This document shows, piece by piece, positions 7,855-14,443 of a stretch of DNA of 16,969 nt. The DNA comes from an uncultured Oscillospiraceae bacterium (GTDB lineage: Bacteria; Bacillota; Clostridia; Oscillospirales; Acutalibacteraceae). The first letter of the stretch is position 1. The number at the start of each line of letters is the position of its first letter. A program made the translations under genes and the position numbers. The DNA lies in assembly GCA_900552285.1 (NCBI GenBank), contig URYV01000016.1, forward strand, positions 1 through 16,969. Direction: 5' to 3'. The notes under the pieces are model-generated. The model searched no databases, was not told where the DNA came from, and saw nothing but the letters and a program-made list of their open reading frames with translations.

Positions 7855-7888
7855 TATAAAAATTCATGTTAAACGATAATTTTAACAT
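7855..7888 (-). terminator. weak AT-rich hairpin after ychF
   Basis: An 8-bp AT-rich stem (7866-7873 with 7881-7888, 7-base loop) is followed on the minus strand by a T-rich stretch about four bases later. It is the only terminator candidate between ychF and gdhA. The stem has just one G-C pair, so function is doubtful. Confidence 0.35.
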
Positions 7889-7924
7889 TTTATTCATTAA
7901 ATATTACCTTGCGTATACAAAATT

Positions 7925-9019
7925 TTACACATTAAAGCGGAAAAGAACGATGTCTCCGTCCTTGACAACATAATCCTTTCCTTCGCTTCGCAAAAGGCCC
8001 TTTTCCTTTGCCGCCGCCATAGAGCCGACCTCCATAAAGTCGTCATAGCCGATGACCTCGGCGCGTATAAAGCCGCGTTCGAAATCGGAATGAATTTTAC
8101 CCGCCGCCTGGGGAGCTTTGGTGCCCTTCTTGATTGTCCAGGCTCTCACCTCGGGCTTTCCGGCAGTCAGATAGGAAATAAGACCGAGAAGCTTATAACA
8201 GGCCGAAATGAGCCTGTCAAGACCCGATTCCTTGAGCCCGATTTCTTCAAGAAAAGCCTTCTGCTCATCTCGGTCGAGAGAGGCGATTTCGGCCTCGATC
8301 TCGGCGCAAACCGGAACAACGCCCGCGCCCTCCTCGGCCGCAATTTTCTTGACGGTCTGATAATGCTTGTTTTGCTCGAGATTTCCCGCAATCTCGTCCT
8401 CGCCCATGTTGCAGGCATAAATAACCAGCTTATCGGAAATGAGGGCGACCTCCTTTATCATCTTGTCGCCGTCCTCGTCGCGGTCAAATGAACGGGCGGT
8501 TTTTCCGCTTTCAAGGTGGGCATAAAGAGCCTTTAAAAGGTCAACCTCCTTGGCAAGCGATTTGTCGCCCTTCATCATCTTTGTGAGTCGGTCGATACGG
8601 CGTTCAAGCATTTCCATATCGGCAAAAATCAGCTCGAGATTTATGGTTTCAATGTCTCTTGCGGGGTCGACCGAACCGTCCACATGGACAATGTCGTCGT
8701 TTTCAAAGCAGCGGACGACATGAACAACGGCGTCAACCTCGCGGATATGGGAAAGGAATTTGTTCCCCAGTCCCTCGCCCTTTGAGGCGCCCTTGACAAG
8801 ACCCGCAATGTCGACAAATTCAACCGTTGCGGGGGTTATTTTATCGGGATTGTGGATTTTGGCAAGCTCGTCGAGACGTTTGTCGGGAACGGCGACCATG
8901 CCCACATTCGGTTCGATGGTGCAGAAGGGAAAGTTTGCAGACTGGGCGCCCGCATTAGTGATGGCGTTGAAAAGAGTTGATTTTCCGACATTCGGAAGTC
9001 CTATAATACCGAGTTTCAT
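7925..9019 (-). CDS. ychF: YchF/OLA1 family P-loop ATPase
   Basis: YchF is a ribosome-associated Obg-family P-loop NTPase that prefers ATP and is linked to translation and oxidative-stress responses. The 364-residue length is standard. G1 is GLPNVGKST (7-15), the switch I region follows in FPFCTIEPNVG, and G3 is DIAGLVKGAS. The G4 position reads NMGE instead of NKxD, the family feature that explains ATP preference. The last ~85 residues form the TGS domain (from YLTAGKPEVRAW onward). The ATG is supported by AAGGAG with a short AT-rich spacer. It is a single-gene unit with its own promoter, unrelated in function to its neighbours. Confidence 0.97.
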   Translation of the reverse strand: MKLGIIGLPNVGKSTLFNAITNAGAQSANFPFCTIEPNVGMVAVPDKRLDELAKIHNPDKITPATVEFVDIAGLVKGASKGEGLGNKFLSHIREVDAVVHVVRCFENDDIVHVDGSVDPARDIETINLELIFADMEMLERRIDRLTKMMKGDKSLAKEVDLLKALYAHLESGKTARSFDRDEDGDKMIKEVALISDKLVIYACNMGEDEIAGNLEQNKHYQTVKKIAAEEGAGVVPVCAEIEAEIASLDRDEQKAFLEEIGLKESGLDRLISACYKLLGLISYLTAGKPEVRAWTIKKGTKAPQAAGKIHSDFERGFIRAEVIGYDDFMEVGSMAAAKEKGLLRSEGKDYVVKDGDIVLFRFNV

Positions 9020-9068
9020 TTAAAAAGCTCCTTAACAATTCTTTGACTTGTAAGTTTTTAACCTAATA

Positions 9069-9097
9069 ATTATAAACCATTTTTCCGCCGATTTCAA
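9069..9097 (-). promoter_or_regulatory. sigma-A promoter for ychF
   Basis: TTGAAA (9092-9097) and TATAAT (9069-9074) on the minus strand have a 17-base spacer. The -10 box lies about 50 bases before the ychF ATG. The promoter begins just after the T tail of the previous gene's terminator. Confidence 0.8.
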
Positions 9098-9108
9098 TAT
9101 TTGAGCAT

Positions 9109-9143
9109 AAAAAAACACCGTGACCTCGCAAGAAATCACGGTG
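9109..9143 (-). terminator. Rho-independent terminator of the first dockerin gene
   Basis: A perfect 8-bp stem (CACCGTGA 9116-9123 with TCACGGTG 9136-9143) is followed on the minus strand by seven T. It starts 12 bases beyond the stop codon of the dockerin gene. Confidence 0.92.
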
Positions 9144-9155
9144 AATAAAATTTAC

Positions 9156-10430
9156 TTATGCTTTTTCAACGGGGAAGTTGGGAATCTTGTCTACGGCGCG
9201 CTGAAGAATGAGAAGAGCGTCGCTGACGGCGATGCTGCCGCTTCCGTCGACGTCGCCGGCCTTGACCTGATCCTCGGTAAAGGTGATCTTTCCGACGGCT
9301 GCCTGAAGGGCGAGAAGAGCGTCGTTAACGGTTACGTTGCCGTCTCCGTTAACATCGCCGTATACAATGGGAGAGGCGGCCTGGAATTCAAGACCGTTGT
9401 CCTCGGCATAGGTCTGGGCATAGCTGCCTTCAATACCGATGATGACGATACCGTCGATGTCCTCAAAGTTGTTTGCGCCGATTTCGGTGACCTGCTCGCC
9501 GATGGTGACGGTCTTAACGTTTTTGCCGGCAAAAACGCCTTCGGCAATTTTGGTGACCTGAGAGGGGATAACAACATCCTCGGAGGAGCCGTTGTATTTG
9601 GTCAGAGTGTGGCTGTCGGTGGGATCATAGCTGAAATCTCTCGCGGGAGTCCAGGTGAGGGTCTCGGCCTGATAGGGAGTGGAGCCCTTGGTAATTCTGA
9701 TACCGTCAAAGTAGATGCTGACATCCTCGGGCTGACCGCCGTCGTTGTCGGGATCGTGAAGTCCAATCATTTCGAAACGAATACGCTGAGCGCAGGAAAG
9801 AGCATATTTTGCATTTGCGCTGGTGTCAAATCCGTCGGGGTTGATGCCGCCGTCGGGACCGTATTCAAACTCGGTTATCGGAACAACAACATGATACCAT
9901 GTCTGACCCTTAAGGCTCAGCTTTTTACGGTCGGCATTGTAGCCGTGCCATGCCTTAACGTCGCCGCACATACAAATTGAGAAATTGTCGATGTCCATGT
10001 CATATTCACTGGCCATGTCGAATTCCACAAAGTTGTAGCCGTTTTCGGTGATTTTAACGCCGTATTTGCCAACGCTGTCAAGGTTGTCGGAATCCTGCTT
10101 GATGAAAGCTCCGTCCTCGTCCCAAACAAAGTTGTGGAAGAAGGTGAGCTGGTTTGTGAAGGCACCGCTGATACCGCTTGAAGCCTCGCCCTCGGTGAAC
10201 TTGTTGACCTGCTTGCCGTCAACGGTCCAGGAACCGGTCTGCTGAGCGGTGAGGTATCCCCACTCTCCGTTCTGGCACCAGCCGTTACCGACATAGGTGT
10301 CAAGAGAACCGATGACCAATGAGTCTTTTGTATAATCTTCGGGATCGTTAGCCGCGGAGGCGGTCATTCCGAAACTCATTGCCGTTACGGCGATAGAAGC
10401 CGCAACCGCTGCTGAAATGATTTTTTTCAT
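9156..10430 (-). CDS. secreted dockerin protein with beta-sandwich-like module (paralogue 1)
   Basis: A 424-residue secreted protein, probably attached to a cellulosome-type scaffold. Layout: signal peptide 1-26 (cut near ASA/AND); a beta-rich module of about 220 residues (30-248) resembling galactose-binding-like jelly rolls but matching no family I can name; a short BspA-type leucine-rich stretch (285-350, VVIPSQVTKIAEGVFAGK and AQTYAEDNGLEF); and a dockerin (357-424). The dockerin has two calcium loops, D359-D370 (DVNGDGNVTVND) and D393-D404 (DVDGSGSIAVSD), each followed by an ALL-L-Q helix. No catalytic domain is present. The ATG has a strong AAGGAGGT with a 9-base spacer, and a dedicated promoter lies upstream. 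The next gene upstream on this strand is a paralogue. Substrate or partner unknown; glycan binding is a guess from fold appearance. Confidence 0.85.
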   Translation of the reverse strand: MKKIISAAVAASIAVTAMSFGMTASAANDPEDYTKDSLVIGSLDTYVGNGWCQNGEWGYLTAQQTGSWTVDGKQVNKFTEGEASSGISGAFTNQLTFFHNFVWDEDGAFIKQDSDNLDSVGKYGVKITENGYNFVEFDMASEYDMDIDNFSICMCGDVKAWHGYNADRKKLSLKGQTWYHVVVPITEFEYGPDGGINPDGFDTSANAKYALSCAQRIRFEMIGLHDPDNDGGQPEDVSIYFDGIRITKGSTPYQAETLTWTPARDFSYDPTDSHTLTKYNGSSEDVVIPSQVTKIAEGVFAGKNVKTVTIGEQVTEIGANNFEDIDGIVIIGIEGSYAQTYAEDNGLEFQAASPIVYGDVNGDGNVTVNDALLALQAAVGKITFTEDQVKAGDVDGSGSIAVSDALLILQRAVDKIPNFPVEKA

Positions 10431-10474
10431 ATAAGGTTGACCTCCTTGTTTCTTTCATTTCATATCTATAAATT

Positions 10475-10503
10475 ATAATATATTAAAATCGGCTTATTGT
10501 CAA
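10475..10503 (-). promoter_or_regulatory. sigma-A promoter for dockerin gene 1
   Basis: A consensus TTGACA (10498-10503) and TATTAT (10475-10480) on the minus strand are 17 bases apart. An overlapping TATAAT would need a 20-base spacer and is less likely. The layout matches the promoter of the paralogous gene. Confidence 0.82.
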
Positions 10504-10613
10504 GGGGGAAAGGCCGAAATGCACAAAAAATAGCGCTGTTCTATTTGATTATTTAACAAAATAGGGAACATCTGTCAGAAGAAAAAACTGACAAAATCCA
10601 AAAATAATCGAGT

Positions 10614-10665
10614 CAATTCAAGAAAGTAAATGGGAGAAATACCAGAGGCATTTCTCCCGCTTGAA
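10614..10665 (-). terminator. stem-loop after dockerin gene 2, probable terminator
   Basis: A perfect 9-bp stem (GGGAGAAAT 10632-10640 with ATTTCTCCC 10650-10658) lies inside a second inverted pair (TTCAAG 10617-10622 with CTTGAA 10660-10665). On the minus strand the inner stem is followed by a T-rich but interrupted tail. It sits about 28 bases after the stop codon. The rest of the 255-base gap between the dockerin genes holds only the promoter of gene 1 and a 6-bp inverted repeat (10573-10578 with 10588-10593). Confidence 0.55.
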
Positions 10666-10685
10666 TGTGAAATTTTGAAAAGGGA

Positions 10686-11927
10686 TTATTCTTCCACCGG
10701 GAAAACGGTTATCTTACCTACCGAATACTGAAGAATAAGCAGCGCGTCGGTTACGCTTATGCCCGCCTGTCCGTCAACGTCGGCGCGTTCGGCTTGCCCG
10801 TCGGTTAAAGCGAGCTTGCCGACAGCCGCCTGAAGCGCGAGCAGAGCGTCGTTTACGGCCACGTTTCCGCTGTCGTCAACATCGCCGTAGACAATGTTTT
10901 TAAGCTCCTCAAAGTCAAGGCCGTTGTCCTGGGCATAGGTTTCGGCGAAGGAGCCGGGAACTCCTACAATGACGATGCCGTCAATGTCCTCAAAGTTGTT
11001 TGCGCCGATTTCGGCAACATTGGAGCCGATTTTGACCTTTTTAATGTCCTTGCCGGCAAAAACGCCGTCGGCAATGGCGGTCACGTTGTCGGGAATAGTG
11101 ACGGTCTGACCCTTTTGGTTATAGCCGATAAGGGTGGTCTTGTCGCTGTCATAGACAAATTCGGGGCGGTCATAAACCATGGTGTCTTCCTTGACGGGAT
11201 TGTCATATCTGACAATGCGAAGGTCGTCGATATTGAAATAGAGCTCTTCGGGAATGTCGTTGGTTTCGGGGTCGATGGCTCCCGTGATTTCCATGCGCAT
11301 ACGCTGAGCGCAGGAAAGGCCGAGCTTTGAATACTGATAAGAGCTGCTCGGATCGGGAACGTCGGGATTGGGGGAGTCGATGTCGGGGCGGAATTCAAAA
11401 TCGGTGATCCTTATGGCAACATGATACCATGTGCCGGCCTTGAAAACGACATTTGCGCGGTTGGCGTCATATCCGTGCCATGCGTCGGTGCTTCCGCAAA
11501 GGCAGAAGGAAAATTGACCGACGTTTACGTCATACATGGAGGCCACGTCGAATTCCACATATTTATAGCCCTGACCGATGATGTCGAGGCCTTCCTTGCC
11601 AACGTTGCTCAGCGGCTCGGCCTTGATGAGGGAGCCTTCTTCATTCCACACAAAGTTGTGGAAGAGAGAAACGTGGTCCATATTGGAGGTGTATATACCG
11701 CTCGAGCGGGTTCCTTCGGTGAACATATTCGTGCCGTTGGCATATTTGCCGTTGTCGCCGCCGGAAAGCGTTCCCCATTGGTCGTTGGCGCCGTCGCCGA
11801 TGCCGTTGTCGAAATTGGTCAGCTGAAAATTGTCGGGGTAGTCGATGTTTGACGCAGCAGAACCCGGCAAAATACAGGCCGAGGTTATAACCGCGGCGGC
11901 AACAAGTGCCGAAATAAGTTTTTTCAT
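10686..11927 (-). CDS. secreted dockerin protein with beta-sandwich-like module (paralogue 2)
   Basis: A 413-residue paralogue of its neighbour with the same order: signal peptide 1-25 (cut near SAA/SN), beta-rich module about 28-240, BspA-type leucine-rich stretch about 275-340, dockerin 347-413. Landmarks shared with paralogue 1 include FHNFVW, an acidic pair then G, CxCG followed by AWHGY, WYHV, and LSCAQR. The second calcium loop (D383-D394, DVDGQAGISVTD) has Gln at loop position 5 and Ala at position 6, so it looks degenerate. The first loop (D349-D360) is intact. The frame stays open to 11999, but the promoter lies inside that extension, and the ATG at 11927 has AAAGGAGG and begins a proper signal peptide. 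No catalytic domain; function unknown, scaffold attachment inferred from the dockerin. Confidence 0.84.
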   Translation of the reverse strand: MKKLISALVAAAVITSACILPGSAASNIDYPDNFQLTNFDNGIGDGANDQWGTLSGGDNGKYANGTNMFTEGTRSSGIYTSNMDHVSLFHNFVWNEEGSLIKAEPLSNVGKEGLDIIGQGYKYVEFDVASMYDVNVGQFSFCLCGSTDAWHGYDANRANVVFKAGTWYHVAIRITDFEFRPDIDSPNPDVPDPSSSYQYSKLGLSCAQRMRMEITGAIDPETNDIPEELYFNIDDLRIVRYDNPVKEDTMVYDRPEFVYDSDKTTLIGYNQKGQTVTIPDNVTAIADGVFAGKDIKKVKIGSNVAEIGANNFEDIDGIVIVGVPGSFAETYAQDNGLDFEELKNIVYGDVDDSGNVAVNDALLALQAAVGKLALTDGQAERADVDGQAGISVTDALLILQYSVGKITVFPVEE

Positions 11928-11957
11928 TGGACAAATCCTCCTTTTCGTTACCGTTAA

Positions 11958-11986
11958 ATAATACTCTAAATAAAATACTCTGTCAA
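11958..11986 (-). promoter_or_regulatory. sigma-A promoter for dockerin gene 2
   Basis: TTGACA (11981-11986) and TATTAT (11958-11963) on the minus strand have a 17-base spacer, the same boxes and spacing as for dockerin gene 1. It lies 33 bases past the yigZ stop, with no clear terminator in between. Confidence 0.83.
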
Positions 11987-12019
11987 GGTGCATTCGCAAT
12001 AAAATGACAAAAAATATTG

Positions 12020-12646
12020 TTAATAACGACTTTTTTCATAGAAAGTACCGATTTGTTTGACGGTTGTTTCTCCTGCGGAAATTTCCGTGATTTGGTCGGA
12101 AAAGCCGTCGGCCGAGGAGGGGTCGAGGGAAAGCGAAAGTCTTACATCCTCGGAAAAATCCGAGGTCAGTATCCTGCCGCCGCATTTTGAAAGAATACTT
12201 GGAATACGGTTGTATAAATTATAGCCGCAGCAAATTTCCGCCTTGACCCTCAAAACCGATTTTTCAAGCGAACAGTTTTCCACCGCGCCGCTTGCCGCCG
12301 CCGAATAGGCTCTGACAAGACCGCCGGTTCCGAGCAGTATGCCGCCGAAATATCTTGTGACCGTCAGCGCGCAGTTGCATATGCCGTTTTTTTCAAGAAT
12401 ATCCATGATGGGGGCGCCTGCCGTGCCGGACGGCTCGCCGTCGTCGGAATAGCGCTTGTCGCCGTCGTCGAAAATATAAGCAAAAACCGTGTGGCGGGCG
12501 TCACGGTGGCGGGCACGCACCCCGCCGATAAATTCTTCGGCCTGCTCTCGGTTTGCCGCCGGGTGTATTTCGGCGATAAATTTGGAGCGTTTTTCGGTTA
12601 TTTCGAAAAGGGCGGACGCCTTGGGAGAGTAGTAAAAGTCCTTCAA
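12020..12646 (-). CDS. yigZ: YigZ/IMPACT family protein
   Basis: A 208-residue member of the conserved YigZ (UPF0029/IMPACT) family. Eukaryotic IMPACT influences Gcn2 signalling, but the bacterial role is not settled. Signatures are clear: SKFIAEI near the N-terminus, DARHTVFAY, SDDGEPSGTAGAPI, and RYFGGILLGTGGLVRAYSAA split across residues ~106-125, followed by the smaller C-terminal ferredoxin-like domain. I start at TTG (12646), because GAGGTGA lies 4 bases upstream and the length then fits the family. The longer open frame to 12730 reads into the terminator of the next gene and has no SD. Only a -10-like TATTAT is visible upstream; no good -35 accompanies it. Confidence 0.92.
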   Translation of the reverse strand: MKDFYYSPKASALFEITEKRSKFIAEIHPAANREQAEEFIGGVRARHRDARHTVFAYIFDDGDKRYSDDGEPSGTAGAPIMDILEKNGICNCALTVTRYFGGILLGTGGLVRAYSAAASGAVENCSLEKSVLRVKAEICCGYNLYNRIPSILSKCGGRILTSDFSEDVRLSLSLDPSSADGFSDQITEISAGETTVKQIGTFYEKSRY

Positions 12647-12700
12647 AAAATCACCTCTGTTATTGATAATACCACAGCGCGGCAAAAAAAGGAATAAGGC

Positions 12701-12738
12701 AAAAAAAGACCGTCCAAAGGTAAATCCCATGAACGGTC
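12701..12738 (-). terminator. Rho-independent terminator of rpmE
   Basis: GACCGT (12708-12713) pairs with ACGGTC (12733-12738), with a partly pairing interior, and is followed on the minus strand by seven T. It lies 13 bases past the rpmE stop. Confidence 0.8.
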
Positions 12739-12750
12739 CGTTTTCGTTTG

Positions 12751-12954
12751 TTACTTGGAGATATTGAAACGCTTGTTGAAACGCTCAACACGTCCGCCGG
12801 TGTCGACCAGCTTCTGTCTTCCGGTAAAGAACGGATGGCAGTTTGAGCAAATATCAACACGAAGGTCCTTTTTGGTGGAACGAGTTTTGATCTCGTTACC
12901 GCAAGCACACTTGATGGTGGTCTCCTCATAAGCGGGATGTATTCCTTCCTTCAA
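12751..12954 (-). CDS. rpmE: 50S ribosomal protein L31, zinc-binding type
   Basis: L31 bridges the ribosomal subunits. The 67-residue chain is the zinc-containing (C+) form, with Cys16, Cys18, Cys36 and Cys39 in KCACGN and ICSNCHPFFTG, and the conserved C-terminus GGRVERFNKRFNISK. I start at TTG (12954), giving the typical MKEGIHP N-terminus, with GAGGTGA at 12960-12966 and a 5-base spacer. The in-frame GTG three codons upstream falls inside the SD. The zinc form is often paired with a zinc-free paralogue under Zur control, but no Zur box or paralogue is visible here. The gene is monocistronic. Confidence 0.97.
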   Translation of the reverse strand: MKEGIHPAYEETTIKCACGNEIKTRSTKKDLRVDICSNCHPFFTGRQKLVDTGGRVERFNKRFNISK

Positions 12955-12995
12955 ACCAGTCACCTCTTTCTCTACTTCAAATAAACAGTAAACTC

Positions 12996-13024
12996 ATACT
13001 AACACAACGTGCGGCAAAATGCAA
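12996..13024 (-). promoter_or_regulatory. probable sigma-A promoter for rpmE
   Basis: On the minus strand TTGCAT (13019-13024) and TAGTAT (12996-13001) are separated by 17 bases. They lie about 42 bases before the rpmE start. The boxes are weaker matches than at neighbouring genes. Confidence 0.65.
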
Positions 13025-13084
13025 GTCTTTTTTTTAAGTTTTTAAAATTTTTCCCGATATATTTTTCATGGAAAGCGAAAAACA

Positions 13085-14443
13085 CTAATTCACGCTGTCG
13101 GCGGCGCGGAGAACGCGGGCGGCCACACCCGAGGCGACGCCGAGTCCCGAGCCGGAATTTTCGGCCACGACGACAAAGGCATAGGGTTTGTCGGCCGATT
13201 GGCAAAATCCCACAAACCACGAGTGCGGGGTGGATTGCTCGCCCACCTCGGCGGTGCCTGTTTTGGCGCAAAGCTCAAGCCCCGAAAAGGACGAGTCGCC
13301 GTAGGTTTCAATTACGTTGTTTCGCATATATTCCTTAAGCATATTTGCGCTGTCCGAGCTTATGAGTCGTTCCTCCGAGCGGTTTTCTCCGCGGATTTCC
13401 ACCCCGTCGGGAGTGGTTATCGACTTGACAATGTGAGGGGAAACGCTGACCCCGCCGTTTGCCACCGCCGCCATAAAACGCATATATTGATAAGGATTGG
13501 CAACGTCGGTATACTGACCTATTCCGGCCCAGCCGGTGTCGATTTCGTTTGCCGACGAAATGTCGAATTTGCTTTCGGCGCATTTAATGCCGTCCATATA
13601 AAGGGTTTTGTTGAAGCCGACCTCGTTGGCCGTGTTTGTCAGGGCGCTTTTGCCGAGATCAACGGCGGTCTGAGAGAAAACGGCGTTGCAGGAGCGGGCA
13701 AGTCCGTCCCGAAGGCCGAGTGTGCCGTGGTTTCCGAGACAGCTCAGCCATTCGCCTCCGATGGTCACGCCCTGCTTGCAGGTGTATGTGCGGCTTTTGA
13801 AATCCGAAAAGTTTTCAAGAGCCGACAGACAGGTCACAAGCTTGAAAACCGAGCCGGGAGTATACTGTCCCGACAGCAGACGGTTGACGTAAACGCCCTC
13901 CTTTTGCTCGTCCTTTGAGGATTTTTCCTCTGGGTCGAAGGAGTAGGAGCTGACCATGCAGATTATTTCCCCGGTTTTATAGTTGCACACTCCGACGGCA
14001 CCGGCGCGGCTTCCGAGGCTGCGGAGCGCCGTGACGCAAAGGTCGGAATCAAGGGTGAGCTGCATATCGTTGCCCTTTCCGCTTTGGTTATATGTGCCGT
14101 TGAGCACGTTGTATCCCGTAAGCTCGGGCAAAAATGCGGCGTGAACACCGGTGGACACAAATCCCTCCAAATCGCCGACGGCGTGGGCGGTGGCCACTCT
14201 TGTGTAATAATTTTCGTTAAAATGACGTTCTCCGTCTCGGGTGCTTGCAAGCACGACGCCCTTGGAATCGGTTATGTCTCCCGCGCGCAGCAGACGTCCG
14301 TCGGAATAAAGGTGGCTGTTGGTGGGATAGGTTGCCCACTTGCCGCCGTTTACAAAGAGCCGTGCATAATAGAAGAAAATTCCTGCGATGAAAAGAACGG
14401 TGACGATGATAACGGCAGTCGACCGTGAAATTACCTGTTTCAG
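13085..14443 (-). CDS. class B penicillin-binding protein (transpeptidase), CTG start
   Basis: Peptidoglycan D,D-transpeptidase that partners the SEDS protein encoded just upstream. With the proposed CTG start it has 452 residues: a short basic N-terminus, one membrane anchor (about 8-28), the N-terminal PBP motif LLRAGDITDSKGVVLAST (51-68), and a transpeptidase domain. Active-site motifs are SVFK (Ser198, Lys201), SCN (251-253) and KTGT (394-397). No ATG, GTG or TTG lies between the upstream in-frame stop and a GTG at 14254. Starting at that GTG would delete the membrane anchor and the conserved N-terminal motif. CTG at 14441-14443 overlaps the upstream TGA as CTGA and has AAGGAGG at 14453-14459, 9 bases away. 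The identity is firm; the start is inference. No terminator is seen after the stop. Confidence 0.9.
   Translation of the reverse strand: MKQVISRSTAVIIVTVLFIAGIFFYYARLFVNGGKWATYPTNSHLYSDGRLLRAGDITDSKGVVLASTRDGERHFNENYYTRVATAHAVGDLEGFVSTGVHAAFLPELTGYNVLNGTYNQSGKGNDMQLTLDSDLCVTALRSLGSRAGAVGVCNYKTGEIICMVSSYSFDPEEKSSKDEQKEGVYVNRLLSGQYTPGSVFKLVTCLSALENFSDFKSRTYTCKQGVTIGGEWLSCLGNHGTLGLRDGLARSCNAVFSQTAVDLGKSALTNTANEVGFNKTLYMDGIKCAESKFDISSANEIDTGWAGIGQYTDVANPYQYMRFMAAVANGGVSVSPHIVKSITTPDGVEIRGENRSEERLISSDSANMLKEYMRNNVIETYGDSSFSGLELCAKTGTAEVGEQSTPHSWFVGFCQSADKPYAFVVVAENSGSGLGVASGVAARVLRAADSVN

Noticed and set aside
9120..9980. A 286-codon plus-strand open frame across dockerin gene 1
   Set aside because: It starts inside the terminator hairpin, has no SD, and its Val/Gly/Asp-rich product is an antisense shadow of the dockerin gene.
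10573..10593. A small inverted repeat (TGTCAG/CTGACA) between the dockerin genes as an operator
   Set aside because: Only 6 bp with a 9-base A-rich loop, about 70 bases upstream of the -35 box; too short to claim without a second copy, and none is seen upstream of dockerin gene 2.
11873..11875. Cys18 in the signal peptide of dockerin protein 2 as a lipobox cysteine
   Set aside because: The residues before it read T-S-A, with Thr where a Leu/Val/Ile is expected. A normal signal peptidase I site follows at SAA/SN, and the paralogue has no such Cys.
11928..11999. A 24-residue N-terminal extension of dockerin protein 2
   Set aside because: The extension contains the promoter -35 and -10 boxes, and the internal ATG has an SD and begins a signal peptide.
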